A stretch of 64,000 nt of DNA from Methylobacter sp. Its GTDB lineage: Bacteria; Pseudomonadota; Gammaproteobacteria; Methylococcales; Methylomonadaceae. Positions within the stretch are counted from its first letter, which is position 1. Every line of letters starts with the position of its first letter. The notes below the pieces were generated by a model. The model searched no databases, was not told the DNA's origin, and was given only the letters and a program-made list of their open reading frames with translations. Shown here one piece after another: positions 26,723 through 35,394 of the stretch. A program made the position numbers and the translations under genes. The stretch covers positions 62,001-126,000 of the forward strand of contig NZ_SCTW01000029.1 of NCBI RefSeq assembly GCF_004322395.1. Direction: 5' to 3'.

Positions 26723-28099
26723 ATGAATAAGTCAACTTTTAAACAGCTGTCACGGAAACTGGCAACACCGCTGGCGGTCGCCATATCAAGCCTGCTTACC
26801 GGCCTGCCAACGATGGCCATGGCCGCCCCCTTGGGTGTTGCCTGCACCAGCGGAGCCGGCACTAATCCGAGCTTCAATCTTACTACCCAAATTGGGGACA
26901 TCCAACTGCCCGACGGTAATACCATGTATATGTGGGGTTACGCGTTGCAGGGTCAGGGCTTCCAACATCCAGGCCCGGTGTTGTGCGTCAACCAAGGCGA
27001 TACCGTGACCGTCACCCTCACCAACAACTTGCCGGAAAAAGTCTCGATCATGTTTCCAGGGCAAACCGACGTTCTGGCGAATGGGGTTCCCGCCCAGCCG
27101 GAATTCGACCCTCCACTGCCAAACGCCGGCAGCCGTGCAATCTCATTGACTACGACAGCTCCCGCACAGGCCGCCAGTATTCCAGGCGTGGTCCAATACA
27201 GCTTCGTCGCAAACCAGCCCGGCACCTATATTTACGAGTCGGGCACCAACCCGCAGAAGCAGGTGCGCATGGGGCTGTTTGGCACGCTGATCGTGCGTCC
27301 GACCGGAACAGGCGGCGGCCCCGACCACCTGTACAATCGCGAGGATAGCCGTTTTACTACCGCAGGCAATTGGGATGAGGAGTTCCTTGTCCTGCTTTCG
27401 GAGATCGATCCCTACCAGCACTGGGCGGTTGAAGCCAATCCGGCAGCCAACTTCAACTTCAACAACTACAAGCCGCGCTATTGGCTTATTAACGGACGCG
27501 GCTTCCCCGACAGCATCGCCGACAATAATGCGGCGTTCCTGCCGACCCAGCCCTATGGGGCCTTGGCGCGCGTTCATCCGTACGGCGCTCCGGCACACCC
27601 TTATCCCGGCGCAATTAGGTATTTGAACCTCGGTTCGGAAGATTACCCATTCCACCCGCATGGGAACAACGGTTCAGTGGTCGGCCGCGACGGCCGTTCA
27701 CTCGAGACGGAGGCAGGGGATGACGTGTCTTTCGAGAAATTTGTCGTGCCGGTCGGGCCGGGGCAGACCTGGGATGTGATGTTTAGTTGGCACGATGCGG
27801 AGGACTACAATATCAGAAACCCGAATGATCCCGTGGGTAGCCCAGATAACAACCCAGTGGATGTCAATATTCCTCAGATCGCCAACCAGTTTTTCGGGCA
27901 GTTCTACAGCTTCAGCCCCTATCTTGGCGTGCAGGGGCAGCAGCCTCCCAACTGGTCGACGCTTAACACCTGCGGCGAGTACTACATCATTTCGCATAAT
28001 CATGCCCTGAACCAGATTACTTCATGGGGTGCACTCATGACGGGGCCGATTACCTATATGCGCGTCGATCCACCTCTACCCAATTCGTGCGCTCAGTAA
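26723..28099 (+). CDS. Multicopper oxidase-like protein B, lacks type 1 copper site but retains four trinuclear histidines
   Basis: 458 residues with a GGAG site six bases upstream and a Sec signal peptide cleaved near MAMA/AP (about residue 34). The N-terminal cupredoxin has lost its ligands: the HxHG position reads M110-F-P112-G, and the HCH position reads GTYIYESG. The C-terminal cupredoxin keeps Y308-P-F-H311-P-H313-G and H425-N426-H427. Relative to HxxHxH and HCH, the type 1 His is Tyr and the type 1 Cys is Asn, but all four trinuclear histidines remain. It follows protein A by 23 bases. Alone it cannot be a normal MCO. With A it would complete one. Confidence 0.85.
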   Translation: MNKSTFKQLSRKLATPLAVAISSLLTGLPTMAMAAPLGVACTSGAGTNPSFNLTTQIGDIQLPDGNTMYMWGYALQGQGFQHPGPVLCVNQGDTVTVTLTNNLPEKVSIMFPGQTDVLANGVPAQPEFDPPLPNAGSRAISLTTTAPAQAASIPGVVQYSFVANQPGTYIYESGTNPQKQVRMGLFGTLIVRPTGTGGGPDHLYNREDSRFTTAGNWDEEFLVLLSEIDPYQHWAVEANPAANFNFNNYKPRYWLINGRGFPDSIADNNAAFLPTQPYGALARVHPYGAPAHPYPGAIRYLNLGSEDYPFHPHGNNGSVVGRDGRSLETEAGDDVSFEKFVVPVGPGQTWDVMFSWHDAEDYNIRNPNDPVGSPDNNPVDVNIPQIANQFFGQFYSFSPYLGVQGQQPPNWSTLNTCGEYYIISHNHALNQITSWGALMTGPITYMRVDPPLPNSCAQ

Positions 28100-28134
28100 C
28101 GGGGCCTTTGCGGAAAACTCAGGAGATAACGGAA

Positions 28135-30894
28135 ATGTTAATATCGACAAATATACTTAAAAAATTTAAACGCAAAGCACTACCTCTGACAATAGCAAGC
28201 GTATTAGGTTCCGGCCTGTATCAGGTACCGGCCAATGCCGCGTTGCCGACGAGCACGGCCTGCACCGGCACGGGAACTGTCAGCTGTGAACTGTGGGCAA
28301 AGGCGGGGACTGCAACGCTCACGACAGGCGTTACAGTCCCCGTCTGGGGCTATGCGGCTACGGCTGCAGACCCGGCCGGCTTGCCCGGCCCTGTGCTGGT
28401 CGTTAACCAGGGCGACACGGTCACCGTAACTTTGCACAACACATTATCCGAGCCGACAGCGCTGTTGTTCCAGGGTCAGAGCTTGCCACCGGATACGGCC
28501 GGGGCAGCGGCGGGAGGGACCAAGAGCTACACCTTCACGGCTTCAAATCCCGGCACTTATTTGTACGAGGCCGGGCTGCTGGAAAACACGCAGCACCAAC
28601 CCGCGATGGGATTGTATGGCGCGCTAGTGGTGCGGCCTGCGGCTTCGAACCAAGCCTATGGCGCGACTACGGTTTTTGATGATGAGGCCCTGGTGCTGGT
28701 CAGCGAGGTCGATAGTGCTTTGAACAACAGCGCGAACCCGGCCGTGTTTGATATGCGCAAATTCGCGCCCAAGTATTTCCTGATCAACGGCAAGGCCCAT
28801 CCGGGGCCCGATCTGGTTACGCTTCCGGATCCGGAAGTTACAGCTTATCCGACGACCGGTTTTAACCTGCTGCTGCGTTACGTTAATGCCGGGCTTAAAC
28901 ATCATTCGATGGCGCTGTTGGGGCTGAGGCAGAAATTTATCGCCAACGACGGCAGTTTGCTTCTGCACCCCCGCGACGGCGTGTCCGAAACCATCGCTCC
29001 CGGCCAGACAGTTGATGCCATTACCACGATTCCGCCCGCTGTAGTGCCTGATAGCAGGTTTGCTCTATACGATGCCGGCATGAGCCTGAATAACAGTAAT
29101 GCCGCCGGCATGGGCGGAATGCTGACTTTCGTGGCATTGGGCGGAGACGGCATCCCGCCGACGCCGGGAACGCCTCCAGGGCCTCCGGCGCCTCCGGGCG
29201 ACACGACCGGGCCCGTGACCAGCGGCGTCACTATGACGCCAAATCCCAGCAATGCGGGCACTGTAGCCTTAAGCGCGACAGGCAATGACGCGAGCACCGG
29301 TAACAGTAATGTGGACGCAGCCGAATACTTTATTGATGCAGCTCCATCCCCTTCTGCCGCAACCCGTGGCGTAGCCATGACTGTAGCGTCGCCTGGCGCG
29401 GTAGCGATTGCCACTGCCTCCATCACCGCACCGGCACAAGGCGCTCACGATATCTTGGTGCGCAGCCGCGACGCCGCCGGTAACTGGGGCGCGTTCGCTC
29501 CTGCCGTCAGCCTCATACAGGACGTAACCGGGCCGTCGACGACAGTCACGCCCATCGCCTCCAACGGCCTAAATGGCGTTAATTCGAGCACAGCTGCGGC
29601 CCGTATTGTTGCGGCGGCAACGGATAACCTGACCCATGTCAGCGCCGTCGAGGGCTATATCGACAGCAATACCACAGCGGTGTTCCCGTTCGTCCCGAGC
29701 GATGGCAGTTTCAACAGTCTATCGGAAAATGCCTACGCCGATATCCCGCTGTCAACTGTAACGGCGCTGAGCAGTGGCGATCATGTTGTTCATGTGAGAG
29801 CCAGGGATGCCGCCGGCAATTGGGGCGCGTTTACCGACACCAACAACTTGCTGGTCGACAAGACCGCGCCTAGCGTAACTGGCGCTGTGACCGCTACCCC
29901 GAACCCGGCCTTCTCCAGCTTCGTACTTTCCGCCAATGCGACCGACGCGGCCCCAACTTTGGGCATTGCCGGCGGCGAGTGGTTCGAAGGAACAGATCCA
30001 GGTATAGGCCGTGGCCATCCAATGACGGCAACGGGCGGGACGACGGGGCCATGGACTGTCACCTCTAACGAGAATGCGCGGTCATTGAACTGGGCAGAGG
30101 GGAATCATACAGTGAATGTTCGCGCCAGGGATGCCGCCCAAAACTGGAGTGCCGGCACAGTCAGCGGAACCGTAACGGTGCAATCGCCGATCTACTTCTC
30201 GACGCTTGGTAATACCAATCCGCCGGGTGTGGCAGGTACGGCCGACGATGCGGATATCTACAACTGGAACGGTACGGCGTTCAGCCGGACAGTTGATGTC
30301 ACCACAATCGCCAATCCGCTACCAGCCGGCGCAAACGTTGACGGAATGCAACGTGTAGACGATACCCATTTCTATCTTTCCTTCACGGGCGACACGGCTT
30401 TGCCGGGTGTCGGAACGGTTCAGGATGAAGACATCGTCTTTTACAACAACGGCACCTGGTCGGTGTACTTCGATGGCACCGCTCGCGGGTTGACTGCCAA
30501 CAATCTAGATATCGATGCGTTCACCATCGACGGAAGCAACATCTACTTCTCGACGACCGGCAACACCAATCCGCCGGGCGTGGGAGGCACGGCCGACGAT
30601 GCGGATATCTACCGCTGGAACGGTACTGTGTTTAGCCGGGCGGTTGATGTCACCACTATCGCCAATCCGCTGCCTGCCGGCGCCAATGTCGATGGTCTGA
30701 AATTCGTGGATGCGACGCACTTCTATCTCTCCTTTAACGGAAACGTAACCATCGCGTTGCCTGGCCCCGACTTGACGGTACAGGATGAAGACGTCGTGTA
30801 CTACAACAACGGCACCTGGTCGGTATACTTCGATGGCACCGGTAAGGGGCTGACTGCCGGCAATCTCAATATCGACGCCTTCGACATCCCGTAG
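28135..30894 (+). CDS. Multicopper oxidase-like protein C, no copper ligands, with Ig-like and duplicated C-terminal modules
   Basis: 919 residues from the ATG at 28135 (AGGAG nine bases upstream; a longer frame to 28024 overlaps gene B and has no site). A Sec signal peptide ends near PANA (about residue 35). Residues ~36-330 are two cupredoxin folds clearly related to protein B, but the ligand positions read LLFQGQ, LYEAGL and HHSMALLG, so no HxH or HCH pair remains. Then come a proline-rich hinge (PGTPPGPPAPPG), three Ig-like beta modules with repeated RDAAGNWGAF/DKTAP motifs, and a 117-residue unit present twice in tandem at the end. It is probably a structural, non-redox member of the complex. 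Confidence 0.8.
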   Translation: MLISTNILKKFKRKALPLTIASVLGSGLYQVPANAALPTSTACTGTGTVSCELWAKAGTATLTTGVTVPVWGYAATAADPAGLPGPVLVVNQGDTVTVTLHNTLSEPTALLFQGQSLPPDTAGAAAGGTKSYTFTASNPGTYLYEAGLLENTQHQPAMGLYGALVVRPAASNQAYGATTVFDDEALVLVSEVDSALNNSANPAVFDMRKFAPKYFLINGKAHPGPDLVTLPDPEVTAYPTTGFNLLLRYVNAGLKHHSMALLGLRQKFIANDGSLLLHPRDGVSETIAPGQTVDAITTIPPAVVPDSRFALYDAGMSLNNSNAAGMGGMLTFVALGGDGIPPTPGTPPGPPAPPGDTTGPVTSGVTMTPNPSNAGTVALSATGNDASTGNSNVDAAEYFIDAAPSPSAATRGVAMTVASPGAVAIATASITAPAQGAHDILVRSRDAAGNWGAFAPAVSLIQDVTGPSTTVTPIASNGLNGVNSSTAAARIVAAATDNLTHVSAVEGYIDSNTTAVFPFVPSDGSFNSLSENAYADIPLSTVTALSSGDHVVHVRARDAAGNWGAFTDTNNLLVDKTAPSVTGAVTATPNPAFSSFVLSANATDAAPTLGIAGGEWFEGTDPGIGRGHPMTATGGTTGPWTVTSNENARSLNWAEGNHTVNVRARDAAQNWSAGTVSGTVTVQSPIYFSTLGNTNPPGVAGTADDADIYNWNGTAFSRTVDVTTIANPLPAGANVDGMQRVDDTHFYLSFTGDTALPGVGTVQDEDIVFYNNGTWSVYFDGTARGLTANNLDIDAFTIDGSNIYFSTTGNTNPPGVGGTADDADIYRWNGTVFSRAVDVTTIANPLPAGANVDGLKFVDATHFYLSFNGNVTIALPGPDLTVQDEDVVYYNNGTWSVYFDGTGKGLTAGNLNIDAFDIP
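30190..30891 (+). repeat. Tandem duplication, 351-base period, coding
   Basis: Two adjacent copies of 117 codons (30190-30540 and 30541-30891) at the 3' end of the protein C gene. Each starts IYFST-GNTNPPGV and contains DVTTIANPLPAGANVDG and NNGTWSVYFDGT. The nucleotide identity is high but not complete, and the second copy has a small insertion (NVTIALPGPDL), so the duplication is not brand new. Confidence 0.9.
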
Positions 30895-30928
30895 CAGCTA
30901 GAGCCGTGTAAAGCGGAACCCAAACCAG

Positions 30929-30958
30929 CCGAATGAGGCAAGTGAAGGCCTCATTCGG
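30929..30958 (+). terminator. Perfect hairpin downstream of MCO-C
   Basis: Arms CCGAATGAGGC (30929-30939) and GCCTCATTCGG (30948-30958) with an 8-base loop. There is no following T-run, so it is more likely an RNA-stabilising or partial-attenuation hairpin within the operon than a full intrinsic terminator. Transcription must continue if the two downstream genes belong to the operon. Confidence 0.5.
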
Positions 30959-31087
30959 TCGGATTGGAAAATTGCCCCGCTTTGCCTCCGGACGAAACTG
31001 CAACGGTGTTAGTTATGGGCTGCGCTAAGCCAACAAAAGCCTGAGCATAGCCCACGCAGTATTCTTTGATAACCAGGAGAACAGTCA

Positions 31088-31690
31088 ATGAAAAAGCTAT
31101 CCCTTTTTGCCGGCTTCGGCCGCAGATCCATCCTGTCCGTATCTGCAACAGGCGCCATGGCTTGTCCCCGTATAGCCGAGACCGAATCGAACCGGTCCAG
31201 GCACAAGCGGGCGGAACCAAGATTCCGCTATTTGGGGCGCATCCTTGCCGCCTTGGGCGCTATCGCCTTAATAATTGGGGGCGGATGGTATTACCAACAG
31301 CGCAGCATCACCGTACCGCCGGCAGCGGTTCAGGCATCAACCGGGTACATATCCAACGATCAATTGGAGGCCCAATACGGCGTTCGCATCACGCTCATCG
31401 GGGTTTCGGCAGTGGGCGGAATCGTCGATTTCCGCTACAAGATTGTCGATCCGGCAAAAGCCGCAGCATTGCTCCATGATCCTGAGAATGCGCCTGTCCT
31501 GACTGCGGTGGATAGCGGCTTGACGCTATCGCCGACCCAAATGGGCAGCAGGCACCATAGCCAGATGGGCATGAAGAAAGGCACCGCTCCGTTTACCTTC
31601 TATCCCAATGTCCGCAATGCCGTAAAAGCCGGCACTCCTGTTTCCGTAGCATTCGGCAAGATCAAGGTCGAACCGATAGCCGCGCAATAA
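31088..31690 (+). CDS. Membrane-anchored protein of unknown function in the MCO operon
   Basis: 200 residues, AGGAGA eight bases before the ATG. A basic N-terminal region (about 1-45) precedes one membrane helix (LGRILAALGAIALIIGGGWY, about 49-68). The rest is a ~130-residue domain outside the membrane. That domain starts with YGVRITLIGVSAVGGIVDFRYK, interrupted here only by my domain boundary, and contains a His/Met-rich stretch RHHSQMGMKKG that could bind copper. I recognise the domain as a recurring type but cannot name its function. Its position between the oxidases and the protease suggests a role in copper delivery or anchoring, which is inference only. Confidence 0.7.
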   Translation: MKKLSLFAGFGRRSILSVSATGAMACPRIAETESNRSRHKRAEPRFRYLGRILAALGAIALIIGGGWYYQQRSITVPPAAVQASTGYISNDQLEAQYGVRITLIGVSAVGGIVDFRYKIVDPAKAAALLHDPENAPVLTAVDSGLTLSPTQMGSRHHSQMGMKKGTAPFTFYPNVRNAVKAGTPVSVAFGKIKVEPIAAQ

Positions 31691-31712
31691 TTTTAGTTAT
31701 GAGGTCCGTATC

Positions 31713-34361
31713 ATGAAGACTGTATTGCTGATTGCGATAGGCCTCGCGCTGGCCTGCCATTTACCTGCTGTCCCTGCGGCAACCTCGGACCAGGGAAAAA
31801 TTTCGTCCGAGGTGCAGTCTGCGGTCGCTGCTGCATCCTTAACACAAGAAATTTCCGTGATCGTGTATTTGAAGGACCGGGCCGATTTGGCGTCTTTCCG
31901 CCGCCTGCACCGCACCGAACGGCTCAAGGGCGTAGTCAATGCGTTACGGAATAAGGCCGAGCTCTCTCAACGCAGCCTGAAATCTTTTCTGGAATTGCGC
32001 CGCGGTCAAGGACGGATCGGCATGTATAGGCCGTTTTGGGTATTCAACGGCTTCTCCGTTACCGCCACTCCGAGCGTAATCCGGGAACTGTCCGCCCGAG
32101 CCGATGTGGAGCGGATTGAAGCGGATGAAATCAACATCGTGCCGGCGGCAATGCCTCCCGAGCCCAATCTTTCCTTGATAGGAGCGCCTGATGTCTGGAA
32201 CTTGGGTTTCTACGGGCAGGGGGTAGTGGTAGCCAACCTGGACAGCGGTGTGGACAACACGCATCCCGACCTCGCCAACCGGTGGCGGGGCGGCTCGAAC
32301 AGCTGGTACGATCCCTACGCACAGCATGCAACACCTTATGATCCGACCGGCCACGGCACCTGGACGATGGGGCTCATGGTCGGCGGAGATGCCGGTGTGA
32401 CTTCCGTTGGTGTAGCGCCGGGAGCTCAGTGGATCGCCGCCAAGATTTTCAATGACAGCGGCACCGCCACGGCAACCGGAATCCATCAGGCCTTCCAGTG
32501 GATTCTGGACCCTGATGGAAATCCTGCTACCGTTGATGCACCGCAGGTAGTGAACAATTCTTGGTCCTATGGATTTCCGGGTTGCAATCTGGCCTTTCAA
32601 CCGGATCTTCAGGCGTTCGTATCCGCAGGGATTGTCCCGGTGTTCGCGGCGGGGAACTATGGTCCGGGCGGCAGCACTAGCGTCAGTCCGGCCAATTACC
32701 CGGAAGCTTTTGCGGTCGGCGCTACAAACAATCTTGATCAACTCATTGCATACAGCGGAAAAGGGCCCTCGGCCTGCGGCGAAGCCTCGACGGTTTATCC
32801 GGAACTCGTGGCGCCGGGCATCAATATTTCAACCACCGATCTTTTCGGTTTTTATACCAGCCAATCCGGAACTTCCGTAGCAGCCCCGCATGTCGCCGGC
32901 GGTCTGGCGTTGCTGCTCAGCGCCTATCCGGAGCTGACGGCGGCGCAGCAACGCGATGCCTTGCTTTTGTCCGCGGTAGACCTTGGAACTCCGGGGCCCG
33001 ACAACAGTTTCGGCTACGGCCGTCTCGATCTACCGGCCGCCTATGACTGGGTGGTGCTCAACGCCGGCAACCCGCCTCCGCCGGTTGATGCCTCCGGGCC
33101 CGACACGAGCGGTGTCAGCGCAAGTCCAAATCCCAATAACGGGACTCTGGGCTTCGACATCAATACGCCCGCCGTACGGGTCGCTGCTACGGTGGCCGAT
33201 CCGGTCATCAACGGCTTGCAGTCCAATATCAGAAGCGCCGAGGTCTTCGTCGACTCGGTGGGAAGCAATGGCTCCGGCTTAGCATTTATCGCCGGCGACG
33301 GGGCTTATGACAGTCCGTCTGAAGCCGCCTACGCAGATATCCCTCTGACGACCGTCGCCCAGCTTGCCGAGGGTTCACATGCCCTTTACGTGCACGGTCA
33401 GGATTCTGCCGGAAACTGGGGACCAGTGAGCAGCGTGGCGTTGATCATCGACAAGACCCCCCCTATCGTCAACAACGTCACTGCGACTCTGGCGGACACG
33501 ACGATCAATCTGACCGCTACAGCCGCCGATTCGTCTCCGGGCAGCGTCGATGCAGCCGAATGGTTCGAAGGCAATGATCCGGGCTTAGGGCTGGGTCATT
33601 CGATGTCGGTGTCGGGCGGCACTGTTGCAGCAACTATCGATGCCGGAATCTGGGCGCCCGGCAGCCACACGCTGTTCGTGAGGGCAAGAGATAGCGCTGG
33701 AAATTGGAGCGCCGCGGTATCGGCGAACATCACCATAGCAGCGCAGAACGTCATTTTCACTGACGGCTTCGAGTCGGGGAACTTCACGGCCTGGAACGGA
33801 GGAGCTACCGGCGCCCGTATTAGCGTTAATAGCGCCGCAAAGATGACCGCAGGCGGAATCTACGGCATGCAGGCCACTCTCGGAGGCGGCACCGCGCCGG
33901 GCTACGTTGCCGATGGATCGCCGACCCTTGAAAAAAGCTACCACGCACGGTTCTACTTCAACCCGCACAGTACCAATCCGGGAAGCGCGCAGGTGACGAT
34001 TTTCTCCGGCCTGAATGCAGCCGGCACGACTATCTTTCAGGTTCAATTCAAACGCAACGGCAGCAGCTATCAAGTGCGCGGCGCCGTATTGAGATCGGGC
34101 GGGACGACCTATACGAACTGGTTTGCCGTCGCCAACAACGCCGCACATCCCATCGAAATAGCCTGGCAATCGGGTATGTCCGCGTCCTTCCAGTTTTACA
34201 CCGACGGGACGCTTAAACAGACGCTGGGCACCCTAAACACCAGCGCCTATCTGTTGGATACGGTACGGCTGGGAACCTCTGCCGGTCTTGTTAATGCCGC
34301 CAGCGGAACCTTGTATTTCGATGCTTTCGCATCGACGAGGACTACTGTCATCGGGCCGTAA
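31713..34361 (+). CDS. Subtilisin-like serine protease (S8) with propeptide, Ig-like modules and ConA-like C-terminus
   Basis: 882 residues, Sec signal peptide (cleavage near VPAA, about residue 24), inhibitor-I9-like propeptide (about 40-130). The S8 catalytic domain has the complete triad: D177 in NLDSGVDNTHPDL, H214 in GHGTWT and S388 in GTSVAAPHVAGG. The C-terminal half has two Ig-like modules (DSAGNWGPV, DKTPP, AAEWFEG-DPG) that closely match those of MCO protein C, then a ~200-residue beta domain beginning IFTDGFESGNFTAW. It is the last gene before a hairpin terminator. It is probably the maturation or shedding protease of the surface complex, by context. Confidence 0.9.
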   Translation: MKTVLLIAIGLALACHLPAVPAATSDQGKISSEVQSAVAAASLTQEISVIVYLKDRADLASFRRLHRTERLKGVVNALRNKAELSQRSLKSFLELRRGQGRIGMYRPFWVFNGFSVTATPSVIRELSARADVERIEADEINIVPAAMPPEPNLSLIGAPDVWNLGFYGQGVVVANLDSGVDNTHPDLANRWRGGSNSWYDPYAQHATPYDPTGHGTWTMGLMVGGDAGVTSVGVAPGAQWIAAKIFNDSGTATATGIHQAFQWILDPDGNPATVDAPQVVNNSWSYGFPGCNLAFQPDLQAFVSAGIVPVFAAGNYGPGGSTSVSPANYPEAFAVGATNNLDQLIAYSGKGPSACGEASTVYPELVAPGINISTTDLFGFYTSQSGTSVAAPHVAGGLALLLSAYPELTAAQQRDALLLSAVDLGTPGPDNSFGYGRLDLPAAYDWVVLNAGNPPPPVDASGPDTSGVSASPNPNNGTLGFDINTPAVRVAATVADPVINGLQSNIRSAEVFVDSVGSNGSGLAFIAGDGAYDSPSEAAYADIPLTTVAQLAEGSHALYVHGQDSAGNWGPVSSVALIIDKTPPIVNNVTATLADTTINLTATAADSSPGSVDAAEWFEGNDPGLGLGHSMSVSGGTVAATIDAGIWAPGSHTLFVRARDSAGNWSAAVSANITIAAQNVIFTDGFESGNFTAWNGGATGARISVNSAAKMTAGGIYGMQATLGGGTAPGYVADGSPTLEKSYHARFYFNPHSTNPGSAQVTIFSGLNAAGTTIFQVQFKRNGSSYQVRGAVLRSGGTTYTNWFAVANNAAHPIEIAWQSGMSASFQFYTDGTLKQTLGTLNTSAYLLDTVRLGTSAGLVNAASGTLYFDAFASTRTTVIGP

Positions 34362-34374
34362 CAGCAACTTGATT

Positions 34375-34404
34375 AAGACTCCCAGCTTAAAGTTGGGGGT
34401 CTTA
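34375..34404 (+). terminator. Hairpin terminator at the end of the surface-MCO operon
   Basis: AAGACTCCCAGCTT (34375-34388) pairs with AGTTGGGGGTCTT (34391-34403) through 13 pairs including two G-U, with a 3-base loop, followed by ATTGTGCT. It lies 14 bases after the protease stop codon and between convergent genes, so it may stop transcription from both sides. Confidence 0.75.
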
Positions 34405-34451
34405 TTGTGCTACTGCTTTAGTGGATAGTGAGTAACAGGGGGTTACCGCCA

Positions 34452-35351
34452 TCAACCGCCGGCAAGAGCCTGCTGCAATTCGGCAACCGATTGCGGACGA
34501 TTTTCCGGTTGCAACTCCATTGCCCAGTCGATGGCTTTTAGCAGATGTTCAGGGAATTTTCGTTTAAACGCTTTGACTGCCGGAACCAGCGTGTCCTGCC
34601 GTGCCCTATCCAGGGCAGGCACCGGAGTTTTATTCTCCAGGCAATTGCGCATGCTGGCGCCCACCGCATAAATGTCCGTCCACGGGCCAAGCTGCGCACT
34701 TAGGTTATGCTGTTCTACCGGTGAATAGCCTTTGGTTAAAACCTTGCTTTGCTTACCCAGATGCGATTTCGGAAAGCTCTGAATTGCGCCGAAATCCAGC
34801 AATAACGCATCATTGCCCGGCCTCACCAGAATATTGGAAGGCTTAATGTCAAGATGAATAAACTGTTGGCTATGAATATGCCCTAGTCCTGCCAATAAGG
34901 AATTAAACAAAGTTAATAAAAAGTCTTCGGAAACAGACACTGTTCTATTTTTTAAAAGTTTATCCAGCGTAACCCCATAGTCATAAGTCATTACCATATA
35001 AACCGTGGAATTGGCCTTAAAAAAACCGATAACTTCAACAATATTGGGATGCTTTAACTTGGATAAAACCTTGGCTTCCTCAAAAAATAAAACTCTGCCG
35101 CGCTTGAATAAAACCGCAGCTTCTTCGTTGTTGGCGACAACCATATTGTTCCAGGTTCGGTGAGCAAACTTTCGGGGCAGATATTCTTTAATGGCGACCT
35201 GAACCTGATCCGCTATTTGCCTGGCCAGATAAACGGAACTAAAGCCGCCGTGAGCCAACTCCCGTTCAACGACATACTGGTCTATAATGGTGCCGGTTTG
35301 CAGGTAGTTCCACTCTTTCGGGTAGGTTTGCGGATCGTAGTATTCAGCCAT
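34452..35351 (-). CDS. Eukaryotic-type Ser/Thr protein kinase
   Basis: 299 residues, a bare kinase domain without a membrane helix. The glycine loop is ELAHGGFSSVYLAR, the ATP lysine is in VAIKEYLP, the catalytic loop is HLDIKPSNILV, and the DFG is in LLLDFGAIQSF. The activation segment ends GYSPVEQ. All invariant residues are present, so it should be active. It diverges from yicC, 43 bases away. The targets are unknown. Confidence 0.9.
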   Translation of the reverse strand: MAEYYDPQTYPKEWNYLQTGTIIDQYVVERELAHGGFSSVYLARQIADQVQVAIKEYLPRKFAHRTWNNMVVANNEEAAVLFKRGRVLFFEEAKVLSKLKHPNIVEVIGFFKANSTVYMVMTYDYGVTLDKLLKNRTVSVSEDFLLTLFNSLLAGLGHIHSQQFIHLDIKPSNILVRPGNDALLLDFGAIQSFPKSHLGKQSKVLTKGYSPVEQHNLSAQLGPWTDIYAVGASMRNCLENKTPVPALDRARQDTLVPAVKAFKRKFPEHLLKAIDWAMELQPENRPQSVAELQQALAGG

Positions 35352-35394
35352 TGGGTTGTTTTTGTACTTAAGTCCGTTAAATTATAGGTGAAAA

